DNA from: Talpa occidentalis | Lineage: Eukaryota > Chordata > Mammalia > Eulipotyphla > Talpidae | Length of the DNA stretch: 64,000 bases | NCBI RefSeq assembly: GCF_014898055.3 | Contig: NW_023601433.1 | Location: forward strand, 45,999,876-46,063,875 | Reading direction: 5' to 3' | Shown here: one piece after another, positions 60,203 to 64,000 of the stretch | Layout: each line of letters begins with the position of its first letter | How positions within the stretch are numbered: position 1 is the stretch's first letter | Notes under the pieces: model-generated | Databases searched by the model: none | Seen by the model: only the letters and a program-made list of their open reading frames with translations | What the model was told of the DNA's origin: nothing | Position numbers and translations under genes: made by a program

Positions 60203-61325
60203 ATCCCTGTACTGAGAATTTACAGTCCCACACAGATGATGCGGCATGCCATTAAGCCACTGGTGCTCCTCTCAGGCTCAGGTACATTTATAAGCTCCTT
60301 GCTCTGAGGGACCTCAATAGTCAACTACCTTTTTTTTCCCATTGCTATGGCCATTGTTTTTCTTAATTTAGTTCCAGCACCCCAATCCTGATCCCTTCAA
60401 ATTCTCTAGAATAAAAAAATGTGTGCTCTTCCCCTCCTATTTTCAACACATCCGATCTTTCCCTTTTTAGTAGTATATCCTTGCGCCAGCCCAGATCCTG
60501 GGAATATTGTCTATACCACAGTGCAGCTGGGGCAGATTTGCACAATATCTCTTATGTGTTTTTCAGTTGCCAAAAGCGGATCAGGTTCTGTATATCATGC
60601 ATTTCAGTGGGACAGGATTTGAAACAGTCACTTCATGAAATCAGTATTCCAACTTAGTTCCCTGAAGCTGAGCCTTCATTATTCAGCCTATTTCTTATTC
60701 CCTCTTTTTAGTCAGAAAACCAACAATAAACTCATAAACAAATTAAAGAATAATTTCATATGGTGATAGATGTTTGAAAGAGGGAAAAAAGTGCATTGGT
60801 GTTGTTATACAGCACATGACAGAGTCAGGGAAATCTGACTCTGGCCTTTATCTTTGAACTAGCGTCTGAATTAAGGAGCCAATCACAAGAAAATGGGGAG
60901 AGAAGTGGCATGAGGAAGAAGGAATCCTGTCTTAGCAGCTAATGCACAGAGAACAAAAGCTCTGGGGTAGGAGTAGGGCCAGGATTAGGAATGGAGAAAA
61001 GGCACCTAGGATGCGCAACACAAGAGGCAGGCACTGATACTGACAACTACTGAGACTCAGTTGTCCTTGTACGTGGATTGGCCCTCTCTAGTCCTGTCTT
61101 CATGAGCATGTGATAATTTCACCCAAGTGGGCCCATGACCTTTACTACTGCTCTTTATATCTCCTAGGTCCCAATGAATAGTAAATCTTGCTTTTGTTTT
61201 CATTTTTTGTTTTATATTTTCATGCTTCCTATTCCCTGCCCCATGAGGAATAAATTTTTTTTGAAAGTTCTGCATGCACTTAGAAGTATATTTTAGAGTT
61301 GCAATTTTATTTGCTTTAAAAATAT
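60203..61325. other. Unassigned DNA
   Basis: Overlapping frames at 60419-60657 have no recognisable domain. Positions 60840-61040 resemble an ancient repeat but I cannot name it. Confidence 0.4.
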
Positions 61326-61329
61326 AATT

Positions 61330-61545
61330 ATATTTACTAAGGTAGTGTTGGTATACAACACTGTATATGGTTCAAAAGTGCAAGTTATGTTGACACTCCA
61401 TACCTACCACCAAGGCTCCCTTCACAATTTGCTCTTCCCTACCTGCTGCATCTTTTAGCCTCAATTCTACAGTCAGGATTTTTAGTTTGCTTTGTCTGGT
61501 TCCTGTGTTTTGTTTTTTTATATTCCACATACAAATGAAATGATT
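61330..61545 (-). mobile_element. L1 3'-end fragment
   Basis: The reverse complement of an old L1 3' UTR with a pyrimidine-rich middle ends in 'tatattccacatacaaatgaaatgat', the terminal ORF2 segment. It is 5'-truncated. Confidence 0.6.
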
Positions 61546-62040
61546 GTAGGGATTTTTTAAAAATATATTTTACCTAGTGTTTCTAAGTAATATGGCAGGA
61601 GGGTTTCGGGTTATTTGGTCCCTGGATATTCATATTATGTTCTTCAAATCAACTACATCCCATACCTGCTGAATTAGATTCTAAATTGAACCAAAACCCT
61701 AGATAATTTAAAGTTCAACATGTATGGTACCAAACAGAGGTAATACACTTTTTAGTGGTTAAGTCTGATTATGCCTGTATACTCTACAAAATGCAGCCAT
61801 GTCTGCCCACCCCCTGCAGTTAAGAATTTAGATCCATAATATAAACTGTCTGCAAGCTCTGTCCCCTCTGCTGACACTGGTACTGCTCTTCCTCTGCCTC
61901 CGTCTCTGAGGTATAGAAGGAGGCTGTTAACTCTATGGAGTTCTTCCCACTGCTGAGCTGGGTGCTTTCTTAATTTTTGCACAGTGTACCACACAAGATT
62001 ATTTCATTAAGCACTGCATGGTGTGATAATTCCTTCCCCA
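61546..62040. other. Unassigned DNA
   Basis: The 80-codon minus frame at 61752-61994 has no recognisable domain. Confidence 0.4.
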
Positions 62041-62044
62041 CTTG

Positions 62045-62155
62045 GCTACATTCCTGTGAGATGGGAACTGCCTTTCCTCTAGCAGAGAGCCTGGCATATT
62101 GTAGGCATGTCATAAGTAGTCACTGAATGATTAAATAAGTGACTGAAGGTTGACC
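62045..62155 (+). repeat. MIR/L2-type 3' end
   Basis: The block 'agagagcctggcatattgtaggcatgtcataagtagtcactgaatgattaaataa' matches the shared MIR/L2 3' end. Confidence 0.6.
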
Positions 62156-62381
62156 TATTTAGTCAGAAAATATGGAGTAGCATCATGGAAAGCTAAGTAT
62201 AGAACAGCCCAACTTAACTAATATTCTATGAGTGGTGCAGAATAATCATTTTGTCAGTCTATTCATGTCCCACTATTATAGCTAGGAAAGTTAAATTCTA
62301 AGCATAATATGAGTTTAATCAATACTGAAAAGGCTTTTTAAACTTTTTTTTTGATATACATTTGAAAAGATATGAAATAAT

Positions 62382-62422
62382 GGTGTGTGTGTGAGAGAGA
62401 GAGAGAGAAAGAGAGAGAGAGA
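62382..62422. repeat. (TG)n(GA)n microsatellite
   Basis: A short TG run passes directly into GA units. Confidence 0.95.
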
Positions 62423-62635
62423 TGGAATACTGCTGTTTCTATGTTACTCTAGTGTAATGCAACTGAAGGAGCATGTGGAACCTGCAGGAAAGAGGAAAGG
62501 AGAACCAGGATTAATGACTCACAAATATTCCACCTACTTGACATAGGTCTCCAAGAAGACCTTGTGTTGAACAATTTCCCCTTCCAGATACATTTCCCAA
62601 GATGATACTCTGTGAGGAGCAATGGTAATAATTTC

Positions 62636-62669
62636 TTCCTTTCTTTCTTTCTTTCTTTTTTTTTTTTTA
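62636..62669. repeat. (CTTT)n and poly(T)
   Basis: CTTT units end in a T run. Confidence 0.9.
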
Positions 62670-64000
62670 ACCAAAGCACATTCTAAATCATCCTAGAAAA
62701 TCTCTCTGGTATTGTTCTATAATTTGTGTTGTTGCATCAGGAGAGTGATTTTAATTTTTAACTTTCACTGAAAGTCAAGTCAGACATTGCTAAATGTTAG
62801 CTCTTGCCATCTGTGAAGCATTCAATTATGGTTTAATGACTGTTTTGCAATGAGGTAATATTCCTGTTTCCCTCCTCTGGGGAAACACATTCTATAAGAG
62901 TTTTAGTCCCCGGCTATCTTACAATAGGTTTGCTTCCTCTCATTATCCTTATCTTGTCACCATATTTTCACTCCTCTGCTCAGCATTGACTGAGTGCCAA
63001 AGAAAATAAATAATACTCAGAATAACCAGTGATTTTAGCTTAATAACCATACAGCCAACAAATTTAAGAAATGTCTTTTATCAGAAATAGCAGCTCACTC
63101 TTCCTCCGTCCCTTCCAGTTCCTCCTCCCTCCCTCCCTCCTGTCTTCCCTACCCCCCTCTCCTGTCTTTCAATTTCCTTGAGGTCTTTGGCAGTTCAATC
63201 TGGAAAATAAAGCTCCTTACCACCCCCAAATTTAGTAATTTTAAACTCCCCTCTCAGATGGTCTGTAGCAAGAAATGAAACAGAGGTGGGGAGGCAGGGA
63301 GGCGCCCTGACTCCAGCTGTTAGAAGCAGTCTTAGAAGAAAAAGAAAAGTCTAAACCAGCCACAGTACACTGGAAATGATGGAGCTGTTGGTTATCAGTG
63401 GAGCAATTCCACAGAAGGCCAAACTCTCAACTACCCAGACTTTTCATAAACAATTCTCACTGTTATTTCTTTCTTTAACGGGACTTCATCAGGGACTGGG
63501 ATTTATAAAACAAAAAGTAATGTCAACTACAGTCAAGCCTGCCTGTTCAAATTACCTCTCTCCTGCCCCAGGCAGTACTCATCTCAATCCTCTGGCTCAT
63601 ACCTCAAATCTGGGAACCCACTGAAAACCCTGCTATGTGAACATTTTTATTTGGATCCAGGTGGTTTTAAATTCACTTTTCCTCCTTCCATTATGTGCAG
63701 GATACATTTTCTAAAAGGCAGATTAGACAGTCAACCATTCTGACTACATTCCACTAAAATCCCAAGAGAATCCCATTAAAAATCACACAAAATTTGGGGA
63801 GAATTCAGGGAGGTTTTTTGGGTTTTGTTTTTTCTAAATATAAACTACTTTCTGGACTCTTCAGTGCCTGGTGCTGCTCATCTGGTGAGGAAACCCTTTC
63901 TAGAAACTGAGAGGTTGCATGTTACATCTATTAAGTTCAGGCATCCTTTTATTATTTTTTTTAATCATTCAATTAGAGTGTGTTTGGGATGTTAGCTGTT
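62670..64000. other. Unassigned DNA
   Basis: It contains a CCTC-rich tract (63120-63141). The 82-codon frame at 63376-63624 has no recognisable domain. Confidence 0.4.

Overview
This window is non-coding mammalian nuclear DNA, intergenic or deep intronic. It is AT-rich and CpG-poor, has no recognisable host gene, and is filled with interspersed repeats. LINE-1 copies of several ages, ancient MIR fragments, a Tigger-like DNA transposon, MaLR-like and other LTRs, and a tRNA-derived SINE family together indicate a placental mammal. The SINE (A box, B box, body of about 265 bp, tail with AATAAA-like repeats) is not a primate Alu, rodent B1/B2 or carnivore tRNA-Lys SINE. A laurasiatherian is likely. 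A rhinolophoid bat is one possibility from memory, not proven here.

Layout. At 1-8 kb there is an LTR (767-1135), rearranged old L1 fragments, and an NDUFB3 processed pseudogene (3244-3730) inserted into one of them. At 9-18 kb there are more L1 pieces on both strands, one interrupted by a SINE. At 18-27 kb the DNA is mostly unassigned, with two SINEs and two weak LTR candidates. At 27.2-29.5 kb there is a solo LTR (27230-27682, minus) beside a short endogenous retroviral element of the same family (28145-29470, plus). Each is flanked by its own 5-bp target duplication. The second element has lost nearly all of its 5' LTR. At 31-37 kb there are MIRs, SINEs and a Tigger-like element (about 35.86-36.89 kb). 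At 37-45.7 kb there are L1 pieces, including one with a twin-priming inversion (39399-40117) and a 5'-truncated copy of a related subfamily (44455-44980). At 47-49.3 kb there are L1, SINE, MIR and MaLR-like pieces.

The main feature is a full-length L1 at 51529-58093. It has a CpG-rich 5' UTR, an intact ORF1, an ORF2 complete end to end but broken by six apparent single-base deletions, a G-rich 3' UTR, a first poly(A), a 79-bp segment consistent with 3' transduction, a second poly(A), and a perfect 17-bp target duplication. The last 6 kb is mostly unassigned DNA with one SINE, an L1 fragment and microsatellites.

No CRISPR array, operon, tRNA/rRNA gene or new protein system was found. The notable content is the history of transposition: nested insertions, twin priming, transduction, LTR deletion and subfamily turnover. 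Most repeat boundaries are approximate because they were read by eye; those with target duplications are exact or nearly so.
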